A DNA stretch of 64,000 nt from Chitinophaga varians (GTDB taxonomy: Bacteria > Bacteroidota > Bacteroidia > Chitinophagales > Chitinophagaceae), in assembly GCF_012641275.1 (NCBI RefSeq), contig NZ_JABAIA010000002.1:1612001-1676000 (forward strand), read 5' to 3'. The position numbers and the translations under genes were made by a program. Under the pieces are notes generated by a model. The model had not been told where the DNA came from and did not search any database. It was given only the letters and a program-made list of their open reading frames with translations. Positions within the stretch are counted from its first letter, which is position 1; each line of letters begins with the position of its first letter. Shown piece by piece: positions 1 through 9,867 of this stretch.

Positions 1-770
1 TCGATCCAAATAAGAAGTATCCTTTGATTTTTTATTATTATGAAAAGATAAGTGAAACATTACATTTTTATTGGACGCCTGGCCCTTGTGAGGGACCGAT
101 TAATATCCCATATTTTGTCAGCAATGGGTATCTGGTGTTTGTTCCTGATATTCACTTTACTATTGGATATCCTGGGAGAAGCTCTTTTAGCACAATTATG
201 GGAGCAGCTGATAAGCTTGTCAAATTGTCTTATGTTGACTCTACAAAAATGGGACTACAAGGACACAGTTTTGGTGGATTTCAAACGAATTACATTGTTA
301 CGCATACTCAACGATTTGCAGCGGCATGTTCTGCTGCTGGATTTACTAACTTCGTGAGTGCATACGGGTCAATTATTGGCAATGGATATTCTAGACAGGG
401 GCAGTTTGAATTGAGTCGCGATCGGATAGGGGCTACCTTATGGGAAAGGCCGGACCTTTATTTGGAAAACTCCCCAGTCATGCGGGTAAATCAGGTATCG
501 ACACCTATGTTAATAATGCATAATAACGGCGATGATGATGTTCTTGTAACACAAGGGGTGGAGTTTTTTACAGGATTAAGACGTTTGGGAAAGATTTCAT
601 ATTGGCTTCAGTATGAAGGGGCAAGACACTCGGTATATGGTAATTCTGCTCTCGATTATAGTGCAAAGATGATGGGGTTTTTTAACTATTATCTGAAAGG
701 TGAAAAAATTCCCAGTTGGATGTGTAATAAATCACCAAATATTTTGAGTGTAAACAAGTTATTGAAATAG
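1..770 (+). CDS. S9 family peptidase, C-terminal part (5' end outside window)
   Basis: The frame is open from the left edge (first whole codon at position 3), so only the C-terminal catalytic alpha/beta-hydrolase domain of a prolyl-oligopeptidase-family serine peptidase is present. The nucleophile elbow GHSFGG, an aspartate in NNGDDDVLV and the histidine in GARHSVYG supply the expected Ser-Asp-His triad. The same landmarks in the same order (GHSFGG, RPDLYL, MHN, then the final His) occur in the next gene, so the two are tandem paralogs. Family members cleave oligopeptides, often in the periplasm in Bacteroidota; the substrate here is unknown. The gene is AT-rich compared with the rest of the window. 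An ATG at 24 is internal to the frame and is not the real start. Confidence 0.85.
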   Translation, partial: DPNKKYPLIFYYYEKISETLHFYWTPGPCEGPINIPYFVSNGYLVFVPDIHFTIGYPGRSSFSTIMGAADKLVKLSYVDSTKMGLQGHSFGGFQTNYIVTHTQRFAAACSAAGFTNFVSAYGSIIGNGYSRQGQFELSRDRIGATLWERPDLYLENSPVMRVNQVSTPMLIMHNNGDDDVLVTQGVEFFTGLRRLGKISYWLQYEGARHSVYGNSALDYSAKMMGFFNYYLKGEKIPSWMCNKSPNILSVNKLLK

Positions 771-852
771 CAAGATAGTTTATGATAGGAGTGGCAGCTG
801 ATATTAATGGTTTAGAGACTTAATTCGCATTTAGGTGTTCTCTATATCTCTG

Positions 853-3507
853 ATGTTTAAGGTAGTTATCATATTATTGACAGCGATTATATTCTCTTGT
901 AAAGCCTTCTCCCAAAAGATTTCGTTGGGATTGGAGGAGGGGGATACGTGGGATTATGTTGATAATGGTATAATCAGTGATGATGGCTTGTATGCCTGTT
1001 ATCAAGTTAGAAATCATATTAATGATGAAGGATCGCTCATTATAGTTTCCACCGATGGAGCGACAAGGCGTTCGTTTAGCAATCTTCGAAATCCTCTTTT
1101 TTCAGATAAAGGAAATTGGCTAGCTGGTATAAGGAAAGATACGTTGGTTCTGATAAATTTAAGAGACAGAAAATGCAATACTGTTGAGATTGCTAGTGTA
1201 AATGAATATTCGTTTTTTACCCAATTTAACAAGGATTACCTTATATGTTTTTCTCAGGAAGAAAACATGTTGCGCTTGATGGGAGCTGATGGCGATATCT
1301 TGGAAAAGTATGATTCGGTAGTGCTATTTAAGCTTAGCCCTGACAAAAAAAAACTCTTTATAAAAAAGCGTGGATATGATAAGAACAACATGAAAGTACT
1401 TTGTGTTGAACTAGATAAATTGACATGTAAGACCATTTTTATTGGTGGTGACGTGGATTTTTTTACGTTTGATCGATCTGGAAAGCAATTGGCATTTATT
1501 AGCCAAGATAGAGTCGGTAAGAGTATATGGTATTTTTCAGATAGCATGTTTGTTGCTAAAGAATTAGTTAATAGTAGGACGAATGGCTTAGTGGACCAGA
1601 CAGATATTTCCCCCAATGATTATTGGGGATTTAGTAGAGACGGGACAATGCTTTTTTTTTCGCAAACAAAATTTCATAGAGCCTCAATGGATCTATCTAA
1701 TCCTGAGATATGGAGTTTTGAGGATTTGTACTTGTTGAGTTTTTTTAAAGGAAAGGCAAATGACTATATTCCAAATTTTGGGAAAAGAACTTATCTCTCT
1801 GCAGTTCTTATAAAAGGCGAAAAAGTACTACGGCTGGTTGAAGACAGTGAAGTACTTGAACCGATAAGTTTTATCAATACAAAAGGTAAATATTTTGTGT
1901 TCACGAGAGATAGGAAAATAGACGAAGGTGGAGAATGTATCAGATATAACTATGGAGTTGGTAATAGTTGTTCTGGGGAGAAGATTATTATTGACAGTAG
2001 TAATATACCTTTGATAAGTACGTTTGTTTTTTCTCCTGATGATAGATATTTGGTCTATTATAAAGCTGAAGATAGACAGTTTTATTCATTTGATTTTTTA
2101 AAAGGAAGAAAAACTTCGATTAGTAAAGATCTGTCCTGTGAGTTATTGGACGTTGGGAAGTTGAGTTATCCAAATTATGCACAGTATGCGGGAAAGATTG
2201 TAGGATGGGATATGAGAAGAAAGCGTGTGTTGGTGAGCGATTCGTATGATATTTGGAGTTTACCACTTGATGGAGAAGGAGAACCCAAGAATTTGACTGC
2301 AGGGAGAGGAAGAAAAGATTCTGTAGTATTTTTGCCAATTGTTGAAAATGTTGAGGTGGGCGGGGGGCACTATCATCGGGATGTTAATGACATTATTTTA
2401 AAAGCATTTAGTTATAAAAGTAAAGATTTTGGTTTTTATAACCTTAGTATAAATGGTCGTTTCAACCTCTGTAAGTTGTCAATGGGCCCAATCTCCGTGG
2501 GCACTGGGATGTACAAATACAAAATAGATAAAGCCCGGTTGGTAGAGTCAAAAAAGGAAAAAGGTTTTTTACTCAGGATTGAAAAATATGACGATGCTCC
2601 CAATTACTTTTTTAGCAAAGATCTGAAGAATTTTGTTCGTCTTTCAAATGTTCAACCACAGGTTGGTAGGAATTGGTTGACTGCGGAGCTGCATACGTAT
2701 TTTGATAGCGATGGACTTGAGTGTCAAGGGATTTTATATAAGCCGGAAAATTTCAAATCTTCTATGCGGTATCCAATTGTCTTTAATTATTACGAAATAA
2801 AAAGTAATGAAATTAATTCCTTTCCACCCGTAGTTTTAAATGGGGCTGATATAGATATAGCATACCTCGTGAGCAATAACTATCTTGTGTTTATTCCTGA
2901 TATTCGCTCCCGACCGGGGGAGGCTGGATCGGGATTGATACGCTCCATTACAGCAGCGCTCTCTCATTTGAAGCAGTTTGGCTGGATTGATTTTAATAGG
3001 ATCGCGATGACCGGTCATAGTTTTGGTGGTTGGGAGACAAATTATGTTATTTCCCATATCAGTTGTCATATTGCTGCCGCTATTTCTGCGGCAGCTAATA
3101 GTGATATGGTCTCTTATTCGTTTTCATTGGCAGCAAACGGTGATGATAGATTTTCTTATTCTCAGCTTGGCCCCTTTAAGATAGGCGAATCATTTGCTGA
3201 TCGTCCTGATTTATATTTGTCTCTCTCCCCTCTTTATGTGGCCAAAGACATCAGAACACCTATTTTGCTGATGCATAATGAAAATGATACGCAGATTGAC
3301 TTTAGCCAAAGCCTGAGTTTGTTCATCTTACTTAGAGAGTTAAGAAAGCCTGTTTGGTTATTATCTTACAAAGGGGAAGGCCATGTATTAACAAAAAAAA
3401 TGAATATAATTGACTATAAGAAAAAGATGTATTCCTTTTTAGGTTATTTTTTGAAAGATGACAATAAGCCAGAATGGATGAAACGACATGTCGGTATTGA
3501 TGATTGA
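853..3507 (+). CDS. S9 family serine peptidase (prolyl oligopeptidase type), secreted
   Basis: I chose the ATG at 853 because it begins a typical signal peptide (MFKVVIILLTAIIFSC followed by KAFSQ); an in-frame GTG at 835 is an alternative. The first roughly 600 residues show the loose repetitive pattern expected of a beta-propeller, and the last roughly 250 form the hydrolase domain. From the ATG, the catalytic residues are S723 (GHSFGG), D812 (NENDTQ) and H844 (GEGHVL). At 884 residues it is somewhat longer than typical DPP-IV or acylaminoacyl peptidases. It follows its truncated paralog by about 80 bp in the same direction and converges on the thioredoxin/SusCD operon. Of 60 bases counted at 1381-1440, 28% are G or C. 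A role in processing peptides taken up by the neighbouring SusCD is inference. Confidence 0.85.
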   Translation: MFKVVIILLTAIIFSCKAFSQKISLGLEEGDTWDYVDNGIISDDGLYACYQVRNHINDEGSLIIVSTDGATRRSFSNLRNPLFSDKGNWLAGIRKDTLVLINLRDRKCNTVEIASVNEYSFFTQFNKDYLICFSQEENMLRLMGADGDILEKYDSVVLFKLSPDKKKLFIKKRGYDKNNMKVLCVELDKLTCKTIFIGGDVDFFTFDRSGKQLAFISQDRVGKSIWYFSDSMFVAKELVNSRTNGLVDQTDISPNDYWGFSRDGTMLFFSQTKFHRASMDLSNPEIWSFEDLYLLSFFKGKANDYIPNFGKRTYLSAVLIKGEKVLRLVEDSEVLEPISFINTKGKYFVFTRDRKIDEGGECIRYNYGVGNSCSGEKIIIDSSNIPLISTFVFSPDDRYLVYYKAEDRQFYSFDFLKGRKTSISKDLSCELLDVGKLSYPNYAQYAGKIVGWDMRRKRVLVSDSYDIWSLPLDGEGEPKNLTAGRGRKDSVVFLPIVENVEVGGGHYHRDVNDIILKAFSYKSKDFGFYNLSINGRFNLCKLSMGPISVGTGMYKYKIDKARLVESKKEKGFLLRIEKYDDAPNYFFSKDLKNFVRLSNVQPQVGRNWLTAELHTYFDSDGLECQGILYKPENFKSSMRYPIVFNYYEIKSNEINSFPPVVLNGADIDIAYLVSNNYLVFIPDIRSRPGEAGSGLIRSITAALSHLKQFGWIDFNRIAMTGHSFGGWETNYVISHISCHIAAAISAAANSDMVSYSFSLAANGDDRFSYSQLGPFKIGESFADRPDLYLSLSPLYVAKDIRTPILLMHNENDTQIDFSQSLSLFILLRELRKPVWLLSYKGEGHVLTKKMNIIDYKKKMYSFLGYFLKDDNKPEWMKRHVGIDD

Positions 3508-3560
3508 CCTTCCCTCGAGATTTCCAACTTACCACGCTACATTTTTACATTTCAGTCACC

Positions 3561-4865
3561 TTATTGCCATGTTGGAATATTCAATTCTATTTTTTTTATT
3601 GTCTCTTTATATACATTTGCATCTTCATTAAGCATACTCTTTTCTGCAATATATAGCGCTTTTTTTTCTGTCGATAAGGCTTCCTCTTTTTTCCCGAGTT
3701 TGTATAGTACATTTGCATAAGTGTCAATCGCTGCATGGTTTTCCGGATACTGTTTTGTGATTTGTTTCATGTATTGAGATGCTTTTTTTAGCGTGTTTAC
3801 ATTTTTACTGTGTTTAAAGACGACGTTCCATACAAATTCATTCACTTCGTATGCTTTCCAAGAGTCGGTAATAAAGCTGCTATCGTCAAAAGTCTTCATT
3901 TTTAGTTTAATAAGTTTTTTCCAATCTTTTTTTTGAGTATACCATATAGTTTTATTCTTTTCAATTACTCTATCAGCAGTCTGAATGTCCCATGTATTTT
4001 CGATCTCTTTTTTAATCGAACGCCAGGTAGATTTTGTGGCCGGTCTATTATTTCTAGTTTTTCCCTCTAATTTTGGTTTGACGACGTCTCTAGTTATTAA
4101 GTAATCTAGAAGTTGATGCGAAAAACCTTTTACAGCGACTCGTCTGTCTGATTCTCCCGGATTCTGGTATATATATCTTACTAATTTGTCTTGGCTTGAT
4201 AGTAACGTTGGATACTTTAGTAACAGTCTCGGAAACTGGGGTGTGAGTATATCATTGGGATTACCGAGGTTAAGATAATTTTTCTTGTAGAATTGCGTTA
4301 CTATTTGGGCCAATGAGTCTTCGTGGTAAAGGTTGAGCTCAAGGGCATAATCCATAAGTTCAGAAGGCGAAAGTAGATTCTTTATAAATTTATCCCTTTT
4401 GCCTGCATAGTTGGTCAGTGGATTGGTTGCCACTCGACAGACTGAGAGAAACTGATCGGCATTCATGTATCCTAAGCTTCTATGTAGAAGAATGCCATTT
4501 GAATCAAGAAATATGATTGAGGGGACACTAGTGACTTTAAATTTGTCTTTTATACTTTTTGATATATAGTACTTTTTTTTTATGTTTTCATTATCGTTCT
4601 TGTTTGAGTCGATCTGAATTTTTAGTGAGATGAAATACCGATTGATATATTCTCCTATCGAGTCCAATGTGTATACTTCTTTTTCCATTTTTTTGCATGG
4701 AATACACCAAGTCGCATACACATCCAAGAGTATCGATTTTTTTTCTGATTTTGCCATGCTTAGGATTTTGTCCCAGCTGGGTTCATCTGTGAAATTTATT
4801 TTTGTTTCCTGTGCTGGAGCCAATAAAGGCATAGTTGTTAAAAGTAGAATTAATATTTTTTTCAT
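3561..4865 (-). CDS. Thioredoxin-like protein with N-terminal CxxC and helical C-terminal region
   Basis: A signal peptide (MKKILILLLTTMPLLAPAQ) leads into a thioredoxin fold with the redox motif W53-C54-I-P-C57-K. A later TSVPSIIFLD stretch carries the cis-proline element usual in thioredoxins. At 434 residues it is far longer than a plain thioredoxin. The C-terminal half is helical, and the stretch around KQYPENHAAIDTYANVLYKL looks like a TPR unit. It is the last gene of the sigma-FecR-SusC-SusD operon, starting 25 bp after susD. Thioredoxin-like proteins beside SusCD pairs are common in Bacteroidota; a role in periplasmic disulphide handling of substrates or partners is inferred. It ends 53 bp from the convergent S9 peptidase. 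Confidence 0.8.
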   Translation of the reverse strand: MKKILILLLTTMPLLAPAQETKINFTDEPSWDKILSMAKSEKKSILLDVYATWCIPCKKMEKEVYTLDSIGEYINRYFISLKIQIDSNKNDNENIKKKYYISKSIKDKFKVTSVPSIIFLDSNGILLHRSLGYMNADQFLSVCRVATNPLTNYAGKRDKFIKNLLSPSELMDYALELNLYHEDSLAQIVTQFYKKNYLNLGNPNDILTPQFPRLLLKYPTLLSSQDKLVRYIYQNPGESDRRVAVKGFSHQLLDYLITRDVVKPKLEGKTRNNRPATKSTWRSIKKEIENTWDIQTADRVIEKNKTIWYTQKKDWKKLIKLKMKTFDDSSFITDSWKAYEVNEFVWNVVFKHSKNVNTLKKASQYMKQITKQYPENHAAIDTYANVLYKLGKKEEALSTEKKALYIAEKSMLNEDANVYKETIKKIELNIPTWQ

Positions 4866-4890
4866 TTTTTTACTTTTAATAGTCTAGTTT

Positions 4891-6327
4891 TTAATTCTGA
4901 TATCCAGGGTTCTGCGTCAGGTTTTTATCGCGAAGTATTTCGCTATTAGGTATTGGATAGAATGATTTATATGATGCCCATACACCTCCTTTATACATCT
5001 CAGCATTTTGCATCGATTCATCCATGGTTCCACTGCGTGTTAGGTCAAACCATCTGTGTCCCCACTCTTCAAATAGCTCAACCCTCCGTTCATGAAAAAT
5101 TGCAGTCCGGAGCGCCTGTTTAGTTGAGGTAGTGAATGTCGGAAGGCCGGCCCTAGAGCGAATTATGTTTAAGTCTTCTAGCGATCCACTGATATTGTTA
5201 AGTTCCATTCTAGCCTCAGAACGAATTAGATATAATTCAGAAAGGCGTAGAACTATGCAGTATTCTGTGATGCTGCCGCTATTTGCAAGCGCCTTATACT
5301 TTGCAAAAAAAGGAAAGTTTTGTGTGCCAGATGCGATGTTCCCCATCCATTTTGAAAGTCTTTTGTCGTCCCTTTCGAAGCTGTTTACTAGTGAGGGTGA
5401 AGCGTAGACAATCCTGGAACTTCCAGGTCCTGGAGCGCTTGTGAGTATAAAAGTATTAGCCTCGTCTGTGTTGAACCCAGTTTTGGTTGGTTGTAAAGCC
5501 CATATTGTCTCCTTGCTGTTTTTCTTGAACACGGAATCAAGCCCTATTAAACTATATGTGCTTTGTTTATTTATAACCTCAGTAGCTGCTGCTTCTGCTT
5601 CCGAAAAATTCTTCATATATAGTTGGACTCTTGATAGCATTCCCAGTGCAGCAGAGCGATTTGGCCTGATCCTCTCAGTTGTTGATGTTAATATTGTTCC
5701 ATCGACATAGTTGTCATCTAAAAGAGATTTCGATGATTGTAGGTCACTTAGGATTTGTTTATAGACAGCTGAAGATGGAGATCTGCTAATAACAGAGTTT
5801 GTCGTGTAATCTGTTGTTAATACTATTGGAATATCACCAAATATATTTACGAGATAGAAGTAGTAGAAGGCGCGTAGAAAGTATAGCTCGCCAAGTAATC
5901 TGTTTTTTACCTGCATGGTTAATGACTGACTTTTATTTATTCCATCAAGAGCTGCATTTATTGTATATATCCTAGGGTATAGGTTGGTCATGTAGTTTCC
6001 GGTGCTTCTTGAGCTCGTATAGTCTGGTCCCAGGCCATTTCTCCATATATTTAGAAATTCAGCTTGGTTGATATCCGCTAAAACAAGATTGTCGGCGGCT
6101 AGTTCTTGTAAAAATGAAATGGAGGTAATGCCCCCAGAATTAAAATCATTAAACATCATCTGCGCATATATTCCAGTAACAACAGCCGCCGCAGTATTGT
6201 CATATTGATATACGTTCTCGGTGTTGATGCTTGTAACAGGGGCGGGTATTTCCAGAAATTTCTTGCAACTGGTGTATGTGATAATGGTTAAGATAGCGAT
6301 ATAATATATTGTGGATTTTGGTTTCAT
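4891..6327 (-). CDS. SusD/RagB family outer-membrane lipoprotein
   Basis: The N-terminus ends in a lipobox (TYTSC, Cys21), so the protein is probably an outer-membrane, surface-exposed lipoprotein. The C-terminal region has the SusD hallmarks LRLSELYLIRSEARM, the ERRVELFEEWGHRWFDLTR block and a final proline-rich YPIPNSEI...NPGY segment. The length of 478 residues is normal for the family. SusD proteins form the lid of the SusC channel and help capture ligand. It lies 11 bp after the susC stop and is clearly co-transcribed. The ligand cannot be read from sequence; with S9 peptidases nearby and no glycoside hydrolase at this locus, a peptide or protein substrate is one guess. Confidence 0.92.
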   Translation of the reverse strand: MKPKSTIYYIAILTIITYTSCKKFLEIPAPVTSINTENVYQYDNTAAAVVTGIYAQMMFNDFNSGGITSISFLQELAADNLVLADINQAEFLNIWRNGLGPDYTSSRSTGNYMTNLYPRIYTINAALDGINKSQSLTMQVKNRLLGELYFLRAFYYFYLVNIFGDIPIVLTTDYTTNSVISRSPSSAVYKQILSDLQSSKSLLDDNYVDGTILTSTTERIRPNRSAALGMLSRVQLYMKNFSEAEAAATEVINKQSTYSLIGLDSVFKKNSKETIWALQPTKTGFNTDEANTFILTSAPGPGSSRIVYASPSLVNSFERDDKRLSKWMGNIASGTQNFPFFAKYKALANSGSITEYCIVLRLSELYLIRSEARMELNNISGSLEDLNIIRSRAGLPTFTTSTKQALRTAIFHERRVELFEEWGHRWFDLTRSGTMDESMQNAEMYKGGVWASYKSFYPIPNSEILRDKNLTQNPGYQN

Positions 6328-6338
6328 ATTTTAATGTT

Positions 6339-9300
6339 TTAGAGGATTAGGCTGATTCCTATTGTAACAACGCGAAGTGGGGGCAGAGATCCGATGTGTT
6401 GGGATTCAGGGTCTGTCCCAAAATAGTTGCTTATCGTTAGTAGATTTTGCCCTTGAATAAACAACTTCGAGGACTTTATTTTAGCTTTTTTAAGCCAGTT
6501 TTCGGACATGCTATACTGTAAGCTGATGTTTCTTAATCTGATGAACGAGGCATCTTCGTATTGTGATTCGCTGACGGTAAATAATGCATTGTATGCATTT
6601 ACTGCGTTATTGCTCAGTCCCGATTTTTGGTATGTTGCAATGTCATTTATACTTTTCCATCTGTCGTTTACAGATGTTGGCATATTTCTCATAGATCCTG
6701 GCATGCCTAATAATGTTAGTCTGTCACTGAATCCCGTTTGTTTTACGAATTGAAATAAGAAGTCTAGAGTGAATCTCTTAACGCTAACTGTATTCGAAAT
6801 GCCGCCAAAGTATCTTGGATTGATATCTACTATTTGAGTTCGATCTTTTATTGTCAGTGAATTGACATCGGAAGTTCTTTTACCACTAGCGGTTTGGAAT
6901 TCGTAGAGACCACTTTGTGGACTGACACCTAGGTATGGATACACCTTTACGATATTTACCGCTCGTCCAATCACATAGGTTTGCGCTAGGGTTGTCTTGT
7001 CTAGGTTTTCGAATCTCACGATTTTATTCTCCGGAATTGTGATGTTAGCTGATATATCCCAGTTAATTTGCTTATTTCTTATTGGATGTGCATCTATTTG
7101 TAATTCTAATCCTTTGTTTTGAATTGTGGCGTCAATATTTTGATTGATAAATGCGAATCCGGTAATACTTCCTAAGGGGTAATTAATTAGCTGGTTAGAT
7201 GAACGGTTCACAAAGAAATTACCAGTAAATAAGACGGCATTATTAAGTATACCTAGATCTATCCCTATATTCAACTTTTTTGTTAGCTCCCACTGCAAAT
7301 ATGGGTTGGAATGCCCAGATGGTTGGAGGCCAACTGTTTGCTGATATGGGACAGTGGTGAATACGTTATTGTATAGAGTTAGATAAGCATAATCGGGTAT
7401 TTGATCATTACCAGTTGTTCCATAAGAGAGTCGTAATTTGCCAAAACTGAGAATACTGGTGTTGTTTTTAACGAATTGTTCCTCACTAAAAATCCATCCT
7501 GTTGCAACCGAATAGAAGTTAGCAAACCTATTAGAAGAACCAAAGCGGCTCGTTCCATCTCTTCTCCCGGCAAGAGTTACAACATATTTATCATTATAAT
7601 TGTAAATTAGCCTACCGAATATTCCATTATATCGATACGTGGATTGCAGATTGCTATTTATGGATAGATTTGGTGCAGATTGAATGTTTTGTAGTTGAGC
7701 ATCGTTAGTGTATCCGCTTCCGGTTATTGCTAAAACAGAATTTTTGACTTGCTGAAAGGAACTGCCTGTCAGAAGCTCAAAATTTCCTATTTTGAAGTCT
7801 CTTTTGTATTTTATTTGAGGTTCTATGAGCCACGATGTAATAGACTTATTGGCTGTTGAGGAGCTCCTTATATTAACCGTTGTTGCTGGACTAAAACTTG
7901 CCTGTGGTGTGAGAGTTATTTCATTGCTCTGAATACGATTATAACCTAATGAAGTGCTTAGTTCGAGGCCAGGTAAAATTAAATAACTTAGGTTTGTATT
8001 TCCAATAATATTATTGGTGCTGCCTTTGTATGTTCTCAATAAGGCCGCCAGAGGATTGTTAAAGGTGTAGGTGTTAGTTCCAGGTATCTTACCCCAGTTC
8101 AAGCTACCATCGCTATTGTAAAGGGGAGGAGCGTCTGGGGGGAGCGTTAGTGCTTGGGACATTAAATCTCCTGTCGCTAAGTTGTTATCATCTTGCAAAT
8201 AGGTTCCCGATACGCTGATTTTGAATTTTCTATTATTTGAATTATGAAAAATGTTAAAATGAACATTGGCTTTTACGTCCGAAAAATCACCAGGATAGAC
8301 TGTGGTTTCTTTTAAATATCCTCCGCCCGCTAAGAATTGAGTATTGTCACCTCCTCCGGATATGGAGGTTTGAAGGTTAGTAAATCTCGCGGTACCTCCC
8401 ACAAGTTCTTTTTGCCAATCCGTGTTTCTGGTTGAATCCCACACACCATTTATGTCATAATCGGATGAAGAAATTGAAGAGTTATCGTTCTTTTTCCCTT
8501 CTAGGCGTAATGAAAGGTAATCTTTTGTTTTTAGTAGATTCATTTTAGGGATTCTTCCCCATCCTGTTTGTAAGTCTAGATTTACTTTCGTCACGCCAGC
8601 TTTCCCTTTTTTAGTAGTAATTAGAATAGCTCCATTGGCTGCTCTGGATCCATATATGGCGGTGGCGTCTGCATCTTTTAGCACAGTGATACTTTCGATG
8701 TCACTCGGATTAATGTATGCTAGTGTACTTCCTCCAATTCCCGGAATGGCTCCTCCCATCAGCGTCGGACTAAGATTTCTTGGAGTATATGGCACTCCAT
8801 CGACTACATAGAATGGCTCTGTCCCCTGTCGTAGGCTATTGATTCCTTGTACGGTCACATTTACATTGCCTGCGGAAATTCCTGATGTTTGTTGGATAAA
8901 TAGACCCGGTACCCTTCCTTGCAACGCAAGTAGGGGATTTGATACAGGTTGCCTTTCTATGGTTTCCGCATTCACGGTAGCTATGTTACTTGTACTCGTC
9001 CTCTTCGTCGTCGTCCCATACGCAATAACCTGCACCTGGTCCAGCGCCGTGTTCAACTGCTTTAGCACTACGTCTATTGATCCCTGCGAAGCTTTTACTT
9101 CCCGGGACAAATACCCGATATAGCTAAACACCAGCGTTGCCGCAGCATTTGTCTTCAATGTATAAGTGCCATCAGGTTTGGTAACCGTACCGGTGCCACC
9201 GCCTTTTACGCGGATGCTCACGCCTACGAGCGGCTGGCCTTTATCATCCTGTACGCGGCCTTGTACATATACTACTTTGGTGGAGTCGGGGCCTCCGTTA

Positions 9301-9725
9301 TCGAACGTAAGAAAATCAGCTGCTGAAAGGTTGGTACGCAGTTTCCGCGTAACAACAATAACGTTGTTTTCTATAGTATAGGTGAAGGGCTGATTTTCGA
9401 AGATCTTGTCCAGGGCTTCGGGGACGGAGTTCTCCATGAGCTGTAGGTTGACCGGCTTAGAGTCGCGGAGGTTATCGGACTCCACGAAGAAGGAGTAGCC
9501 GCTTTGTTTCCGGACGGCCTGGAGCACTTCCCGCAGTGGTGTGTTGGAGGCGGTAAGGGATATCCGTTGTGAATAAACGCTGGCGGTAACCTGCAGGTTG
9601 AATAAAAACAGTAATGCGATTAGTTTCATGGCCACTATGATTTTGAGAGCGTGACGGCTCTGTCGGGAGGGGATTTTTCGAAAAGAAATATCCAATCCCA
9701 CCTTGGTGGGTACTTTATATTCCAT
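6339..9725 (-). CDS. SusC/RagA family TonB-linked outer-membrane transporter with STN signalling domain
   Basis: Domains in order: a long N-terminal extension with a signal-like segment (about 30-52, MKLIALLFLF...), an STN secretin/TonB signalling domain (about 53-115), a carboxypeptidase-D-like regulatory domain (about 150-235, VYVQGRVQDDKGQPLVGVSI), a TonB box region near IAYGTTTKR, a plug containing FYVVDGVPY and ILKDADATAIYGSRAANGAI, then the beta-barrel to residue 1128. The STN domain signals to FecR, whose gene lies just upstream, so ligand-controlled induction through the ECF sigma factor is expected. The DNA for about residues 1-240 is GC-rich and the rest AT-rich (see findings). An alternative start at M33 (9629) would place the signal peptide first, but long N-termini are usual in Chitinophagaceae SusC proteins. 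Confidence 0.93.
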   Translation of the reverse strand: MEYKVPTKVGLDISFRKIPSRQSRHALKIIVAMKLIALLFLFNLQVTASVYSQRISLTASNTPLREVLQAVRKQSGYSFFVESDNLRDSKPVNLQLMENSVPEALDKIFENQPFTYTIENNVIVVTRKLRTNLSAADFLTFDNGGPDSTKVVYVQGRVQDDKGQPLVGVSIRVKGGGTGTVTKPDGTYTLKTNAAATLVFSYIGYLSREVKASQGSIDVVLKQLNTALDQVQVIAYGTTTKRTSTSNIATVNAETIERQPVSNPLLALQGRVPGLFIQQTSGISAGNVNVTVQGINSLRQGTEPFYVVDGVPYTPRNLSPTLMGGAIPGIGGSTLAYINPSDIESITVLKDADATAIYGSRAANGAILITTKKGKAGVTKVNLDLQTGWGRIPKMNLLKTKDYLSLRLEGKKNDNSSISSSDYDINGVWDSTRNTDWQKELVGGTARFTNLQTSISGGGDNTQFLAGGGYLKETTVYPGDFSDVKANVHFNIFHNSNNRKFKISVSGTYLQDDNNLATGDLMSQALTLPPDAPPLYNSDGSLNWGKIPGTNTYTFNNPLAALLRTYKGSTNNIIGNTNLSYLILPGLELSTSLGYNRIQSNEITLTPQASFSPATTVNIRSSSTANKSITSWLIEPQIKYKRDFKIGNFELLTGSSFQQVKNSVLAITGSGYTNDAQLQNIQSAPNLSINSNLQSTYRYNGIFGRLIYNYNDKYVVTLAGRRDGTSRFGSSNRFANFYSVATGWIFSEEQFVKNNTSILSFGKLRLSYGTTGNDQIPDYAYLTLYNNVFTTVPYQQTVGLQPSGHSNPYLQWELTKKLNIGIDLGILNNAVLFTGNFFVNRSSNQLINYPLGSITGFAFINQNIDATIQNKGLELQIDAHPIRNKQINWDISANITIPENKIVRFENLDKTTLAQTYVIGRAVNIVKVYPYLGVSPQSGLYEFQTASGKRTSDVNSLTIKDRTQIVDINPRYFGGISNTVSVKRFTLDFLFQFVKQTGFSDRLTLLGMPGSMRNMPTSVNDRWKSINDIATYQKSGLSNNAVNAYNALFTVSESQYEDASFIRLRNISLQYSMSENWLKKAKIKSSKLFIQGQNLLTISNYFGTDPESQHIGSLPPLRVVTIGISLIL

Positions 9726-9790
9726 ATCTTTGTTTGGTTGAAAATTGTGAAAAAATTGTTAGCGCAAGTGTTTTACGAAATTCAATCCTG

Positions 9791-9815
9791 CCGGGAGTGT
9801 TGCAACCACTTCCGG
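9791..9815. promoter_or_regulatory. Near-perfect 25-nt palindrome in the fecR-susC gap
   Basis: CCGGGAGTG and CACTTCCGG are inverted around TTGCAAC, giving an almost symmetrical element in the 142-bp gap between fecR and susC, both read on the minus strand. A T-rich stretch follows on the plus strand only, so it is not an obvious terminator for the operon. It could be a leader hairpin that sets the relative output of the regulatory genes and susC, or a protein-binding site. Confidence 0.4.
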
Positions 9816-9867
9816 TTTCTTTTTTAGTAAGCGTTTTTGACTGTTGTTAATACGTTTGGTTGATGTT

